DNA of 64,000 nucleotides, taken from contig NC_030681.2 of NCBI RefSeq assembly GCF_000004195.4, positions 134,947,006 through 135,011,005 on the forward strand, read 5' to 3'. This DNA is from Xenopus tropicalis (lineage: Eukaryota; Chordata; Amphibia; Anura; Pipidae). Below the pieces are notes generated by a model. That model was not told the DNA's origin. It saw only the letters and a list, made by a program, of their open reading frames with translations, and ran no database searches. Positions 1 to 12,336 of the stretch are shown piece by piece. Each line of letters opens with the position of its first letter. The first letter of the stretch is position 1. The position numbers and the translations under genes are program-made.

Positions 1-89
1 CACCAGGTACCTTTTTCATGCTTTTGTTGCTCCCCAACTCGTTTTACTTTTGTATGTTTCTCACAGGTAAAAAATGTTGGGGATCCCTG
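1..89 (+). mobile_element. Right end of a hAT MITE (family A)
   Basis: This is the last part of a roughly 300-bp nonautonomous hAT element, cut by the window edge. It matches the right end of the complete copy at 39145-39449 (the shared block runs from the ccaggtacctttttcatgc motif to the terminal GGGGATCCCTG). The 8 bases just outside the end, ACGTATAC, have TA in the middle like the other copies. It carries no coding sequence. The family has ten copies in this window. Confidence 0.85.
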
Positions 90-1087
90 ACGTATACCTT
101 ATACCTGCCCTGGGCATACAACCATATACACCTTGCAAATGGCCTTCATCATGCAACCATATGCATTTAATTGGTTGCTATGGGTTACAAGAACAAGAGC
201 AAATGTTTGACCTGTTTTCTGCCATTTTTCTCTAAATACTCCTAAATTACATAGGGGTATAGATATTTCAACAATTTAATTTGATTTGATTCTGTTTTAC
301 TAAATAAGCAATGCTTAACAGATACAAGCCTTTCAGTATGTATATGTATTGCTATGACAAATTAAGTTCCAAAGCTGCCAAATGTAAATTGTATATAATT
401 TATTAACTTTTTTTTCAGTCATTTAATTTCCTTGTTTAATCATTTGGCCCAAACAGCCACTATTTTTCAATCCAATCAGCTGACTTTGCCAATTCTCTCT
501 CAATGTCACCTCTTCCAGTATCTGGCAGATCTACTTCTTTCCTCCCACTATGAGTCACCACAAGGAAATACATTAAAGGAATGTATAAGTATAATGGCTG
601 GATACTGCTTATTTGTCATTTTTTATTTTTGCTGCCAAGGACAGGCCTTGTGTCCCCTAAATTTTGTTTCGGTGATGGGTGTATGATAAGTGTGGGGCTC
701 CAGGGTCCAGAGACAAGACTATCAGCTTTCCTGATCTTGTATGACGTACTAAATTGCTGCTACTGCTTCTATATATTGTTACAAACCTCTGAAATTCTGA
801 AGTCAAGCCATACCCCTCTTTTGAGAAAAATGTTTATTTTCTTTTTGCAAAGCGAATTTTCTGGGGTGGTCAGGGTGATGGGTAAATGTATTTATGGTTC
901 CAATAGTTGGTCCATATAAAACTAGGTGCATTACTGAACACAACTTCAAAAAATTAAACAACTGGACTAGAATATTAGTGTTACTAGACCAGGGTCTGAT
1001 TGGTACATCTTTACTCCAATGTAGAATAGAATAATCATTTGGATTTGGTCTTGCCTGTACAGTATACTATGAGCACTAAAACTATAT
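90..1087. other. No gene recognised
   Basis: AT-rich sequence with only short chance reading frames (84 and 112 codons, overlapping, no recognisable domain). No repeat family was recognised in it. Confidence 0.5.
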
Positions 1088-1434
1088 GGTGGCTCAGTGG
1101 GTAGCACTTCTGCTGTGCAGCACTCGGGTCCTGAATTCAACTCCACCTTGGGTGAGAACCTTGACTAGGGTGGCCTTCACCATGGGTGCAAAAAGCCACA
1201 GCAGCAGCCCTTGGATTGCCTGTTTATATGTTCCATCTGTGTGGGTTTCCTCCAACATTCTAAAAATACAGGCACGTTAATTGGCTTCTGATAGGTTTGA
1301 CCCTAGTGTGTGTAAATTAGACAGAGAGATTAGATTGTAAGCTCTACTTGGCCAGAGACTGATGGGAATGGTGTATGATCTCTGTAACAACTCTGTGTAA
1401 TTGTGTAACCCCCTCTATAAATAAGATAAAAGTA
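1088..1434 (+). repeat. tRNA-headed SINE with LINE-like tail
   Basis: The head reads like a Pol III promoter: GGTGGCTCAGTGGGTAGCAC fits an A box, and about 40 bases on TGAATTCAACTCC is a degenerate B box. The body has the GTGTGGGTTTCCTCC and TTAATTGGCTTCTGAT motifs typical of fish and amphibian SINEs. The tail, with TTAGATTGTAAGCTCTAC, is the type shared with L2/CR1 LINE 3' ends, consistent with mobilisation by a partner LINE. A body fragment of the same kind lies at 55445-55620. Confidence 0.75.
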
Positions 1435-1776
1435 AATACCCTCACCTATATAAAAGCACATGCATAGGTCTGAGAGATTGCAATGATGACCACCTATATT
1501 GGGCATCACAATCCTACATTCTCCTACATTCATTATTACATAATTTATTTATAACATCATCATTTTATTACATGTTGGCACAAGTTTGGTTGGTCCACAA
1601 TACCTCCCATGAGTCATTGGGTCACTCTGATCTCAGTATGACGTGCCACAGGCAGGCAGGGTAACAAACTAGGTCTATTTTAGAAACCTGTTTGTCTGAG
1701 GATTGGTCAAACATCATTTTATCAAGATGGGAAGGGGGAATTGTGTTGATTCTGTTGCTGTTGGATGTAAACAGTA

Positions 1777-1965
1777 AAATTGTAAGCTCTATGGAGCAGG
1801 GTCCTCCTTCCTACTGTGTCTCCACATGGCACTTATTCCCTGTGCATTTATATATATTTATAGTATTTATTATAACACTCCCTGTGTGTAATTTTGTATG
1901 TTGTATATATTGGATTATGTTATACATACCCTATAGGGATTGGAGGTATGTACAAATATCTATGT
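1777..1965 (+). repeat. L2/CR1-type LINE 3' end
   Basis: Begins around the conserved AAATTGTAAGCTCTATGGAG motif followed by CAGGGTCCTCCTTCC, the signature also seen at 9684, 36329, 50109 and 51628. Only the untranslated tail is present, so it is a severely 5'-truncated insertion. The overlapping 93-codon frame is accidental. Confidence 0.6.
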
Positions 1966-2250
1966 GGAGGTAAGTACAAATTGTGTGAGCTAGCAGTTTC
2001 ACTACTCAAAATATTATATCTGTATCATTCATATACAGTCCTCCTTTCATTTAAGGGGCAGTAAGTTAAAAAAAAATGGTTAAAAAATATACCTTATATT
2101 CAACAGTTAACTGAAAAAAAAGGAAGAGTAAAAAAAGAAAGATGTGAGTAGATTCTGCACCCTGCCTAGGGCCCCATATAACCAATACATCTATACAGAC
2201 AAAGACAAGACATCCTCTGCACTCACTCATTATCAATGTATATAGGGTAT

Positions 2251-2383
2251 TAAAGGGCAGATTTATCTAAATGTGGGTTTAGAGCTAAATACATAAAAAC
2301 TCACCCACATTCTATCCATTCCTATTGGAGTTTTAGAAGTGTAAAAGTAAAAGCTTACCAACTGATAAATATGCTTCTTAGGG
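2251..2383. mobile_element. Small MITE, GGGCAGATTTATC-type ends
   Basis: Left end TAAAGGGCAGATTTATCTAA and right end GATAAATATGCTTCTTA are imperfect inverted repeats. The interior has no coding potential. It belongs to the broad frog class of short elements whose ends read ggggcagatttatcaaa; related ends occur at 4935, 15781 and 22537. Superfamily (possibly PIF/Harbinger) is inferred. Confidence 0.45.
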
Positions 2384-4931
2384 TTGAGCACAACTTTCCC
2401 TTTTTGTAACCAAATACACATAGGTTGTCTATCTATTTTTTTATACATATCTATTTGAATAATAATGTTATATTTTCTTGGTTGACTAAAACTGTTTCTC
2501 CAGCTGTCTTTCATTGCTTTTTCCACGTGTGCATTCATATACTGTATATATATATATATATAGACATTTATTGTCATCCTTGTCCAGTGCATAGACCCAT
2601 GTTTCACTCATTTCTTGAGCAATGGGCTAATAAATGTCAAAACAATGATGACTGAATGGGAGAAGATATTTTGACACTTTTGAAGAATTCCCATTTCTTT
2701 TGCCTGCCAGTGTTTAACTTAAAACTACAATTGACCATTTTTGCACAGTGTTTTATTCAGTTTGGGGGGATCTCTTTGCAAGGTCAAAGGAATTTTGGTT
2801 GGGCTTGATGGATCACTTTAAAATAGTGATGTACCTTGGAATTATGGCTATTTGTTTACCCAAATAATTTGGCTGCTTTCAGTTTATAGCAGGCTGTTAC
2901 TTGTATTCATAGGGTCAATCCCACATACATTTAACTCAAATGGAAACAGCCATGTGTTTGTTTATTTTGTGATGTTAGAGAGAATTTGTCAGTATCTGTA
3001 AGTTCTGTAGAGTTATCTGTAATCAATATTATAGAGTAGTATGGTTTGCTAAATCCGATATGCATTGTAGATTGAGGTCCTTTTCTTAATCTGGCCAATA
3101 GCTGCATGGGATTGGTGGCAATAATGGCAGACCAATAATGGCAGACCATATCATCTCTGATGCGATCCTAACCATGGCCCCATTGGCTTAATAGCACTGT
3201 GGTAATTTCCTTAACTGATCTGGACCTATCTGATATAAAAATGTGTATGCCATCTGTGATGTATGAAAAGTGCATCTAAATTGACTCTCTGCATCTTCAG
3301 TGCTATTTAGTGTGTCTTTAAGCTTCAAAAATTAGACTATTGCTCTCCTGACCTCCTATAATTATCATTAATTAGGAACTTTGATTAATACCTCAATTCA
3401 GTGGCCTGGTTCTACTATCTCCTGTATTAAAACGTTTTTGCCTTTGCAACCAGCTCTTGTAATTTAGCTTAAACCAACAGAGCAAGGCTACATCATTTCC
3501 ATGTACAAATCCCTAATGTAGCAGATTTTCATTTCAAATATTCTCTTTTAGATTAGTGCCATTCAGTATGAAGTTTGGGACAGAGGGCAACTAATAATTC
3601 ATGGATGTTGCTGTAGGGTTTATAAAACTATGCCTACCATACCTTGGCAACAATGCTTGGCTACGTTTCAGTTGACCATTTTATGGAAGTCCTTGAGCTC
3701 TTCGCTCTTACGGGTCACCAAAATGTTAGATAAGATACATTGTCTTGCTTATTTTGAAGATGATGCAGGATCAGGCTGGGGAGATGCTACCCCAGGCAGA
3801 CAACATAACCTAGGAAGACATGAATAAGCAGCAGAATTATCATCAGGGTTCAATAAAACTGATCTGGCAAATCTAAAGATAAATCTAAAGATCTAAGATA
3901 AATGTGAAAGAAGGGCTGAATGCCAAACTGACTTGGCCATGTTGTTAAGGCTGAGTTTCTTCTTCCTAATACACTTAAAAATGACAGAACACTTTAAAAT
4001 CAGCTTTAATCAGGATCAGATTAGCCGGCCAATATATTTCAGGATTAAGACAGGAAACAGGAGAAATTGGAGAGCAAAGTATAGTAGATAAAGGCTATGG
4101 TGTAATATAGGTATGTGTTTGGCGACTGATACTTGTGTAGGTGGAATAACAGAAATTTGACTCGCTTGACGTACGTTGACTGGAGGACCTGCCTTTCAGA
4201 TTTGCGCAGATGGCCTCAAATCCAGTCACATTGTGCAGTTGTAAGACCCAGGTGGCAACATGACTATGACAGATCCACAGACAATAAACTTCTGTGATTT
4301 TTTTTCATCAGTGATTGAAGCAACATGTTTGCTTCTCTATGGTGCCTACTGACTTTATTATTATGCTTTAAATCCCACTTGGCCAGCTGTGACCACTAGT
4401 TTATGCTTCCAGTGATTTTTTGATTGTGTAGAGCAGCTATTCTTATAGTGAGAGCTGGGCGCAATGTGCTTCACTGATTGTAACATCAAAAGATACATAT
4501 TCAGGTATCTAATATCAAGGAGCCCGGACCACTTACATTGAAGAGGACAATTGTTCTTCCTGAGACACCCCTGCAGAGATATGTCAGGTCCTGCCTGCCC
4601 GATTGGAATCATCAGGTTGCTAAGCAATTTCAGGAAAATCTGACACACTGCCATGAAATTGTGTTCATGCTCCACTTCTTGCACAGTTGTGTGAGGTTTC
4701 ATGGGTTTTAAAGCATAATTCTGAAAATCATCTTGCATGATGTTCCTGTATCCCCATTTAAATGACCCAGAAATCTTGTTTATTTCAGATCCCAAATCAA
4801 ATAAAGAGTTTTATAGTTAAGGTTTGCAATCCCCTAAAGCAAACAGATACAATCAGGAGATTTTTATTCTGAAGTCAGATGAACCCTATGGATAATTTGT
4901 GCAATACAGGGACCCTAAGAAGAAAAACACT
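2384..4931. other. No gene recognised
   Basis: A TA microsatellite lies at 2543-2562. The longest frame, 144 codons on the minus strand at 4361-4795, shows no recognisable domain, signal peptide or repeat and I treat it as chance. No convincing splice-bounded coding exon was seen. Confidence 0.45.
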
Positions 4932-4934
4932 TAG

Positions 4935-5720
4935 GGGCAGATTTACAGAAAACTCTAACTTTTCTCATTTTTTGTTTTTTTTAAATTAAAATAAACTAAT
5001 TTCCACAAATGTCTGACATTTATCAAAAAAATCAAACATGACAAAGCACATGCAGGAAAAGTCGCCAAAACATTGAATTTTTTTGCTTTTTCAAATTACT
5101 GCACAAAAACTGTAAGGGTTCCTGACCGCAAATCCTAAAACAAGTCAGCCGTGGGAGCTCTCCTGCCGGGACAAAGGCGTGCACGGAAACAAGAAGGACA
5201 CAACCAGGATGGAAGTTCAAACTTGTTCAGTTTATTCTTACGTGATTATAGCTTATATACCCTTTTTGAGTACATGCAGATACAAAGGAATCATTTCCAA
5301 AAAATAGAGTAGAACCTCATTATCCTCAAGGATGTTCCTCAAGGACGGCCAAGGCGGGACATAAATTTTACATAGAGTACACAGATAAGAAAAAGTTACT
5401 TTTTGAAGGTTCACATCCTGTAAAATGCAAGCTATGCAAAAGTACTAATTGGGAAAAGCAACTATTATGGGATGTTCAAGCCTTGCTGTCTGCTGTCACA
5501 AAATGGAGGTACATTTCTAAAATGGAGTATGATATGCTAAGCATCAAAGTGTATCAAAGTATCAAAATACATACAGTATATGAATATATGATTATATGAA
5601 TATGAGAATATAGGATATTATATCAAACCTTACAAAAACCAGTGTCAAAAATCTGACAACCTCTAAAAATTTCAAGCAAAGAAAGACCTTCCAGAAAAGG
5701 GAAGGGACATCTGCCACTGG
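4935..5720. mobile_element. MITE interrupted by a solo LTR
   Basis: TTA followed by GGGGCAGATTTACAGAAAAC at 4932-4954 looks like a left end of the ggggcagattta class. The sequence just before the LTR (ending at 5110) and just after it (from 5640) reads continuously once the LTR and one copy of its target duplication are removed. The right end is uncertain and seems to run into the next element at about 5722. The nesting order would be MITE first, LTR element later. Confidence 0.4.
5111..5634 (-). mobile_element. Solo LTR of an LTR retrotransposon
   Basis: The 524-bp unit starts TGTAAGG and ends CCTTACA on the plus strand, so it has 7-bp inverted termini with the canonical TG...CA. It is flanked by a perfect 5-bp direct repeat AAAAC (5106-5110 and 5635-5639). 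Read on the minus strand it has a TATA-like GGTATATAAGC (rc of 5251-5262) and a polyadenylation signal AATAAA (rc of 5231-5236) in the order expected for an LTR. No gag, pol or env sequence lies next to it, so it is a recombined solo LTR. Gypsy or endogenous retrovirus origin cannot be separated; a 5-bp duplication fits several LTR groups. Confidence 0.85.
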
Positions 5721-5721
5721 G

Positions 5722-5900
5722 GTTGATTCACTAAAGGTTGATAAGCGTGGTATCACGTGGTTTTTTGCATTCAAATTGATGCGATAAATTACGACCGATT
5801 CGTGAAAGTAATTTTGCATGCGTTAAATCGCACTCTACTGTAATGCGTTAATTTTAATGCATGCGTTAATTCGTGCGCAGAAATAATGCTAACGCATGAT
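5722..5900 (+). mobile_element. Left end of a GATTCACTAAAGG-type MITE
   Basis: GGGTTGATTCACTAAAGGTT followed by GATAAGCG matches the terminal motif of the full element at 62608-63256, and the interior is rich in gcgttaa and gcatgcg words like that element. The right end was not found, so it is truncated or strongly diverged after about 5900. Confidence 0.5.
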
Positions 5901-6049
5901 TCGAGTTTTTTCAAATTTTTAGAATTTGCAAGCTCAAAAAATTTGAGGCCTCAATTCTGAGAAAGCCTTCTAAAGGTTAAATTGACCTCATCTATTCGCT
6001 CTGTTATAACATTTTAATTTAGCAAGCCCCTACTTGACAGCGCTCTAAA

Positions 6050-7378
6050 ATTTCTACTCTACTACAACTTACTTGAAATTACAAGGCCAATCCAAGAAGC
6101 CCATCTCTATTACAAATGGGACAAGACAAGGATGCCCCCATCCCCCCCTGTTATATGGTTTAAACATTGAGAAACTGGCAGCAGTGTAAGGCTACATCCA
6201 GACATCACAGGGTACAGGGGAAGACCTGCCAATATAAGATAGCCCTATTCACTGATGACATCCTTCTTACCTTGTCCAACCCTTTGATTTCATTTCCAAA
6301 CCTACAGCAGATTATACATCATCACAGTAAGTTTTCTTAACATTAGTAAAATGGAGGACCTTCCAATATACATTCCCAATAGGACCCTTGAAGCATTTAA
6401 AGCATGTTTTAGCTATAGCTGAAAGACTGGCTTCCTTATCTTGGAACAATTATGTGACCTTAATTTTAAGTCACTGATACACAACACAAAAAATAACCTA
6501 TTGAAGTGGGCTAAATGCCCAATCTCATTGTTTGGGGGGATATCAGCTTTAAAAATAACTGTTTTGCCGAAGTCCCTACTGTATACTGTTTTAAGACATT
6601 GCCGGTAGCCTTATCTGCTAATATATGCTTATTACACCTCCAGATGCTCCCCAGCATAGAAATAAATACATGGATAAATGGGACACACTACTCCCACAAC
6701 CACTTTCTCCTGAGGATTGTACAAACATCCCTAAACTTGCTGGAGGGACTATGGAGCACAAGCAACCCTACCAACTATATTCTGGGGATGCTCCATATTC
6801 CAACAAATGTGGACAGAGGTGGCAGATTTCCTTAACCAGATTTTCATCTGCCAAATCCCTGTAGACCTTCCCTTCCTTCTACTAGGGAAACCCCTCCCAA
6901 ATTTACGCAGAAGTGGCCAAATCTTAGCCAATCGTATTCTCACAGCTGCATGGCTGGTAAGTGCATTCGAGTAGAAAACTATGGATACAACCCTACCTGA
7001 AATTTTTGAGTTTGAATATGGGATAGCAACTCTCCAAACCAAAACAGCTCAGTACATGGCTGTGTGGACATTGTGGGAATTACAAGGTCTGGCCTCTTGC
7101 TTATGTAATTGTCTTTTACACCCAGACCACCATGATCTCCTGAAAAATTTTTGATAATTCTTCCAACCCCCTTCCCTTGTTTTTACCTTCTTTATTGTGC
7201 ATCCAACTGATTACCTTGAGGTTTACATGGTTTCTTACATTGTTGTTTTTCCTTTTAACATTATCTGGATAATCACTGTTAACATAATTGCACTTTGTAC
7301 TGCTTTTGATACCATGTGATTTTATAAAGCCAAGCAGAGTATGTCTTTTGCAATGTAAAAATAATTAAAAATAAAAAA
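6050..7378 (+). pseudogene. Decayed L1/Tx1-type LINE ORF2 and 3' end
   Basis: Translated pieces in shifting frames follow the order of a LINE-1-type ORF2. NGTRQGCP near 6115 is the reverse transcriptase motif before the palm; FTDDILL near 6250 corresponds to the FADD-type catalytic box; LKWAKCPISLFGG then ALKITVLPKSLL near 6500-6590 match the block downstream of the L1 reverse transcriptase (w..lPLs..Gri..iKM.iLPk.lY). Further on are fragments of the C-terminal segment, and the tail ends in an A-rich run at about 7350-7378. Many stops and frameshifts make it dead. L1 versus Tx1 subgroup is not resolved. Confidence 0.7.
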
Positions 7379-8164
7379 TATGTTGCACAAAAAAAGATTA
7401 TCATAAAGGTAGAAAGTTCAAACACTACTAGTAATCCCTACTGAGTGTAAACAACTTAATAAAATACTGTTTTAGAGATGCAATAGAAGCAATATTTTTT
7501 TTTTACTGGTCATCACATCTCTAGACGTACATAAATCATATGTGGAGTGATATGCTTATATATAATGCAATGAAAGGCCACCAAAAATGATTCATTGCCA
7601 AAATAAACAATTTATACAGCCTAAAATAGCTAATGTTTCAAAAAAGAAAAAAAAAGATGTCAAGCTCGGGACAAGTGTTAATAATGGAGGGATTTACTTG
7701 CCCAAATAATGGGCCAGATTCAATTTGATGAGAAAAGCTTATCTCCTAATTCAATTGTAGATTTTCCCATACAGCCAGATGCAATTCAAAGAGTTCTTAC
7801 TGTATGTACCCTTAACCAGAGAGGTGAAAGAGAAATGCTTGGGACCACTGATGACTTATTTGTACCTTGCAGGCTTTGTTTTCATGCTCAAACCCATTTC
7901 CCTGGCTGAACTCACAGTGGAGATTCTTACCCTCATGTATGTGCTCTGGAGAAATGTATATGGGGGAAAAAAACCCATGCGCAAGGCCAAGCAAGTCTAC
8001 TGCAGTTTTGTAATTAACTATAGCAGATACAATCCACCATGCCTGTTTTCTGTATTCAGTACCTATCACCCCCCCCCCCCCAACAGTACCACCCAACCTT
8101 TTACATTCTCCTCACAACTTTGTTCAAAAACAATGTTGATTCTATCCACAAGCAGATTCCCACC
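7379..8164. other. No gene recognised
   Basis: AT-rich, with a C13 run at about 8071. A segment starting GGGCCAGATTCAATTTGATG at 7710 may be a MITE end, but no partner end was seen. The 135- and 94-codon frames on opposite strands overlap and are not convincing. Confidence 0.4.
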
Positions 8165-8165
8165 T

Positions 8166-8195
8166 CATAGTTACATAGTTACATAGTTACATAGG
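8166..8195. repeat. 8-bp tandem tail of a LINE
   Basis: Three and a half copies of CATAGTTA. It is the terminal simple repeat of the minus-strand CR1-type LINE that follows; CR1-like elements characteristically end in short 8-bp tandem repeats. Confidence 0.7.
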
Positions 8196-9215
8196 GTTGA
8201 AAAAAGACCATTGTCCATCAAGTTCAACCCATCCAAGTAAACCCAGCACACTTAACCCACACCTACCAATCTATACACTCACATACATACACTATATATA
8301 CAACCACTAGTACTAACTGTAGCTATTAGTATCACAATAGCCTTGGATATTCTGATTGATCAAGAACTCATCCAGGCCCCTCTTAAAGGCATTAACAGAA
8401 TCTGCCATTACCACATCACTAGGAAGGGTATTCCATAACCTCACTGCCCTCACCGTGAAAAACCACCTACGCTGCTTCAAATGGAAGCTCCTTTCCTCTA
8501 ATCTAAAGGGGTGACCTCTGGTGCGCTGATTGTTTTTATGGGAAAAAAGAACATCCCCCAACTGCCTATAATCCCCTCTAATGTACTTGTACAGAGTAAT
8601 CATGTCCCCTCGCAAGCGCCTCTTTTCCAGAAAAAACAACCCCAACCTCGACAGTCTAACCTCATAGTTTAAATCTTCCATCCCCTTAACCAGTTTAGTT
8701 GCAGTCTCTGCACTTTCTCCAGCTCATTAATATCCTTCTTAAGGACTGGAGCCCAAAACTGCACTGCATACTCAAGGTGAGGCCTTACCAGGGACCTATA
8801 AAGGGGCAAAATTATGTTCTCATCCCTTGAGTCAATGCCCTTTTTTATACAAGACAGCACTTTATTTGCTTTAGTAGCCACAGAATGACACTGCCTGGAA
8901 TTAGACAACTTGTTATCAACAAAAACCCCTAGATCCTTCTCCATTAAGGAAACCCCCAACACACTACCATTCAGTAGATAGTTTGCGTTTATATTATTCC
9001 TACCAAAGTGCATAACTTTGCACTTATCAACATTGAACCTCATTTTCCAGTTTGCTGCCCAGTTATCTAATTTTGTCAAATCGCTCTGCAAAGCGGCAGC
9101 ATCCTGCATGGAACTTATAGTTTTGCACAATTTAGTGTCATCAGCAAAAATAGAAACAGTACTGTCTATGCCCCCCTCCAGGTCACTAACACAAACTATT
9201 TTCTCCTTCCTAAGT
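8196..9215 (-). pseudogene. 5'-truncated CR1-type LINE reverse transcriptase
   Basis: On the minus strand two overlapping frames give the C-terminal half of a CR1-clade reverse transcriptase. Recognisable pieces are IFADDTKL (catalytic box, near 9150), a DKCKVMHFG block, DLGVFVDNKLS, the YRSLVRPHLEYAVQFW block, then after a frameshift near 8675 RLSRLGLFFLEKRRLRGDMI and a RTRGHPFRLEERS block ending in NTLPSDVV. The two frames are split by about one base, so the copy is broken, but the motifs are well kept and the insertion is fairly young. The 5' part (endonuclease and first half of the RT) is missing. A second, more decayed plus-strand copy is at 45480-45920. Confidence 0.85.
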
Positions 9216-9284
9216 CCCTTTCTGGCTGCCTTTTTATCCTTTTCCTGGCTTGGAAGTCTTCTGACCTCTCTTTTTATCCTCACT

Positions 9285-9790
9285 CACAACTTTCCTGACC
9301 CTGTGCCTTCTATTCTACTCAAACACTCGACTACTGAGCTCACTCCAGCTCTGGAACTTCCTGCATCCATATATGTCTATCCTTAAAGAGGCCATGCTTG
9401 ATTCATCCTGTCTGTCTGAATTACCATCCTGTCTCTACACCTCAGTACATCTCTGCTCTTGTATATCCAGACATTTGTGGCCGACTCAGAACCACTGCCT
9501 GGTTACACCATTCACGTCCACTTTGTCTTTTGCTGCTCCTTGCAGTTGGAATGCCATCCCTGAACTCCTCCAGAGAGAATCTTCCCTCAGTCTCTTCAAA
9601 CTAAACTCAAAGACTAACTCTTGGGTACCTGCAACACTTATATCCTCCTAATGTGTCTGTCTAAAGTAAAGTTACCCACCCAATTAGATTGTAAGCTCTA
9701 CAGTGCAGGGACCTCCTTTCTCTTGTCTCTTAAACACATAGCATCTAATCTTAAGTAGTGGTATATAAATGCAAAAATAATAAGTATAAA
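9285..9790 (+). pseudogene. L2-type LINE C-terminal fragment and 3' UTR
   Basis: A 92-codon frame at 9373-9651 contains APCSWNAIPELLQRESSLSL and FKLNSK, close to the C-terminal block of the L2-type fragment on the minus strand at 35640-36192. It is followed by the tail motif TTAGATTGTAAGCTCTACAG at 9684 and a short A-rich end near 9780. It lies immediately beside, and opposite to, the CR1-type fragment. Confidence 0.7.
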
Positions 9791-10748
9791 TATATTATAA
9801 TACTGAAAAAAACCCAGCAGAAAAATGTTTCTTCATGAATCACAATCTGCATGGCCAGTTGGTTGAACATGAGGTTAAAAAAAGATCATATTTTATACAA
9901 ATGCGACATGAGATTTGAGGGTTTTACATTCAAGAGTAATTTTTTTGCCTCTATCTTAGCAATCTTTTCTAAGAACTATCTTTTGCTGCCGCCAGCATTA
10001 TCCCAGTAGGGAGAATTTTTATATTCTAAGTGCCCTATCCGTTATAAAGATAATGAAACCCGGCTAGTATGAATGCACAACAGCTGCTTAGTGTCCCTTC
10101 ATTTCTCCAGCCACCGGTAATTTTATTTTTGCTGCTCATGCAGAAAGGGGTCAGCAGTAGCGGCCTCGGCCATTCGTTAGATACTAAAGAAATACATTTC
10201 ATGTGCACCATTGATTTAACCGTCCCAGCAATATTCCGCACATTAGTGTGTAGAGCTTGGATATCGATACATGAGCTTTCAAAGGTCTAAGTTGGTTATA
10301 CCTGCAAGTCATAACATAGTTATTATTGGTCAGTGCATCTGAAATGTCATTTTAAAGACCTAACACTGACTGATAAAATATTCAAAATGTTGGATTCTTG
10401 AATTACATATTTATTGTCAGTTCCGAGGAAATAAACATTGAAGAATCAGCTTGTTTTGAGACTGTGTTCGGCCATAATCAGTAGAGATATTAAAATGATT
10501 AATTATGTTATTTAATGTTATAAAATAATGTGAATTGTGTCTGTTGGAGACTACAATACAGAATGAAGCACCTGATTTATGCATTGATAGTTTTGGAGAT
10601 GCATCACTCTCACACATGTGCTTATGTAATAACATTGCCTGCCCCAGTGCAGCAGCCCATATCATTCAGTGGCAGATAGCTTGGCTAAGTGCAGTTAGAA
10701 TAATGTCCCTCTCATTGTATGTGTTATCAGAAAAAGGGTAAGTTTGGC
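9791..10748. other. No gene recognised; possibly unique sequence
   Basis: No repeat family recognised. 9960-10280 has more balanced base composition and several TAAT-type words. Two overlapping frames of 68 and 73 codons on opposite strands are not supported. Confidence 0.4.
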
Positions 10749-10973
10749 CAGGGTCGGGCTGGCCGGAGGGACATCAGGAAAAAACTAGTTGAACCCACCC
10801 CAAGTAGGCCCAGCCGACCAAGACCTGATCCCCAGCACTCCCCCTATTGACATCTCTTCCCCAATTGTGCCTTTATTAGTATCAGATATTCACACTCACG
10901 CGTGGGGGGGGGTTCAATGGGGGCCCCTGGGGTGACAGCCAAGGTGGGCCCCGCACACCCCAGTCTGACCTTG
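10749..10973 (+). mobile_element. hAT MITE, CAGGGTCGGGCTGG ends
   Basis: The 225-bp element begins CAGGGTCGGGCTGG and ends CCAGTCTGACCTTG, imperfect inverted repeats. It is flanked by AGTTTGGC (10741-10748) and AGTTTGCC (10974-10981), an 8-bp target duplication with one change. The interior is C-rich with a G8 run near 10904. Relatives lie at 28028, 44762, 53486 and 62099. Confidence 0.85.
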
Positions 10974-11260
10974 AGTTTGCCCATTATACTAAACTGCATT
11001 TCCCTAATTAGAGCAATCTAACAAGTATCCATTAAAAAAAATTCTATACAAAAGAGGCTTATTACATCAAAAACACAATATGTAAAACTAAATGACTGTA
11101 ACCAGGAAAAGAAAAAAATGTAACTACCAACTTTAGCTCAGCCCTGAGTCCTTACACTGACTTGGTCATAATTGCTCAAACCAAATCATTGCAATTACAC
11201 AACCCCAGGCTAAAAGGCGACACACCCAGTTCTAGTGTAGGTAAGTTTTCCCTCTTAAAA

Positions 11261-11540
11261 CCTATGGGGCCTGTTTTCCAGAATGCTTAGGACTTGGGGT
11301 TTTCCAGATAAGGGATATTTTTGTAATTTGGATCTCCATACCTTAAGTCTGCTAAAAAATGATTTAAATATGAAATAAACCAAATAGAATTTACCTCTAA
11401 TAAGAATTAATAATATCTTGGTTGGGGTCCAAGTACAAGTGCTGTTTTATTATTACAAAAAATTGACTATTTCCTTAAAATGGAGTCCATGGGAGATGGC
11501 CTTCTCATATTTCGGAGCTTTCTGGATAAAGGGTTTTCGT
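11261..11540 (+). mobile_element. TA-flanked MITE (family B), degraded copy
   Basis: Aligns with 14871-15198 through the shared words GTAATTTGGATCTCCATACC, TTAAGTCTGCTAAAAAAT and GGAGCTTTCTGGATAAAGGG. The two termini are eroded. No coding capacity. Confidence 0.8.
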
Positions 11541-12336
11541 TATTTTGCTATTTTATTTTCACTATAAGCCCTACTTTCCTTTACGCTAATTAACATATGT
11601 AGGCATCCAAAATTTAATTCAGGAACACAATTAACTGATCATATCATTTCTTCACACCAGTCATATTTGATTGTAGAATATACTTTAATTGCACCTTAAG
11701 CATTGATCTAAGTTCACTTTTAAATATGGAATGGATGTATCTATGTACATGTAAGAAATATTATGTTTACACTAAGGAGGAGATTAAGAATTAGTAAAAT
11801 GATTCTTGTCTTTTACAAAGTATTTTTATTGACAAATTTGCAAATATATTTTCCAGACGATCGTTCCATGGCTTAACATTTGGGCATTTGGGTATGGGGG
11901 CATTTGCTTACGCTCAATTTTTTTTCTCGTGTTTCTTTGTGCCAAAATATAATTTTGTTGCAGAAAAATACAAAACTTTTTGGCGATTTATTACTCAACA
12001 AATCCGAAAGCAAAAATATGCCAGCCAAAACCTGTAGAGATCATGTAGAAGTCAATGGCAGATGTCCCTTTTACAACTGGAAAATCTTTTTTCACGGTTT
12101 TTCCACTTTTTTTTTCATTTGTGTTTTTTCAGTTCGTATAATTTGATAAATGACTGTCACTCGTGGAAATGAGTTAAGTCGTGGTTTTAAAACCATTAAA
12201 ACCACAAAAATCCAAAAGATCATAAATGAGCCTCCCCATGGCCACTTCCTTATTGGCTCCGTGGCCATAGGCAGGTATCATCTCCCACAGAGTTCCAACA
12301 GAAGTAGTACTATCATTCATTACTGTAATTCATTGT

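Noticed and set aside
1088..1160. tRNA gene
   Set aside because: A- and B-box-like motifs are present, but the sequence continues into a SINE body and cannot form a standard cloverleaf by eye.
4361..4795. 144-codon minus-strand frame
   Set aside because: No domain, no splice or promoter context, composition like its surroundings.
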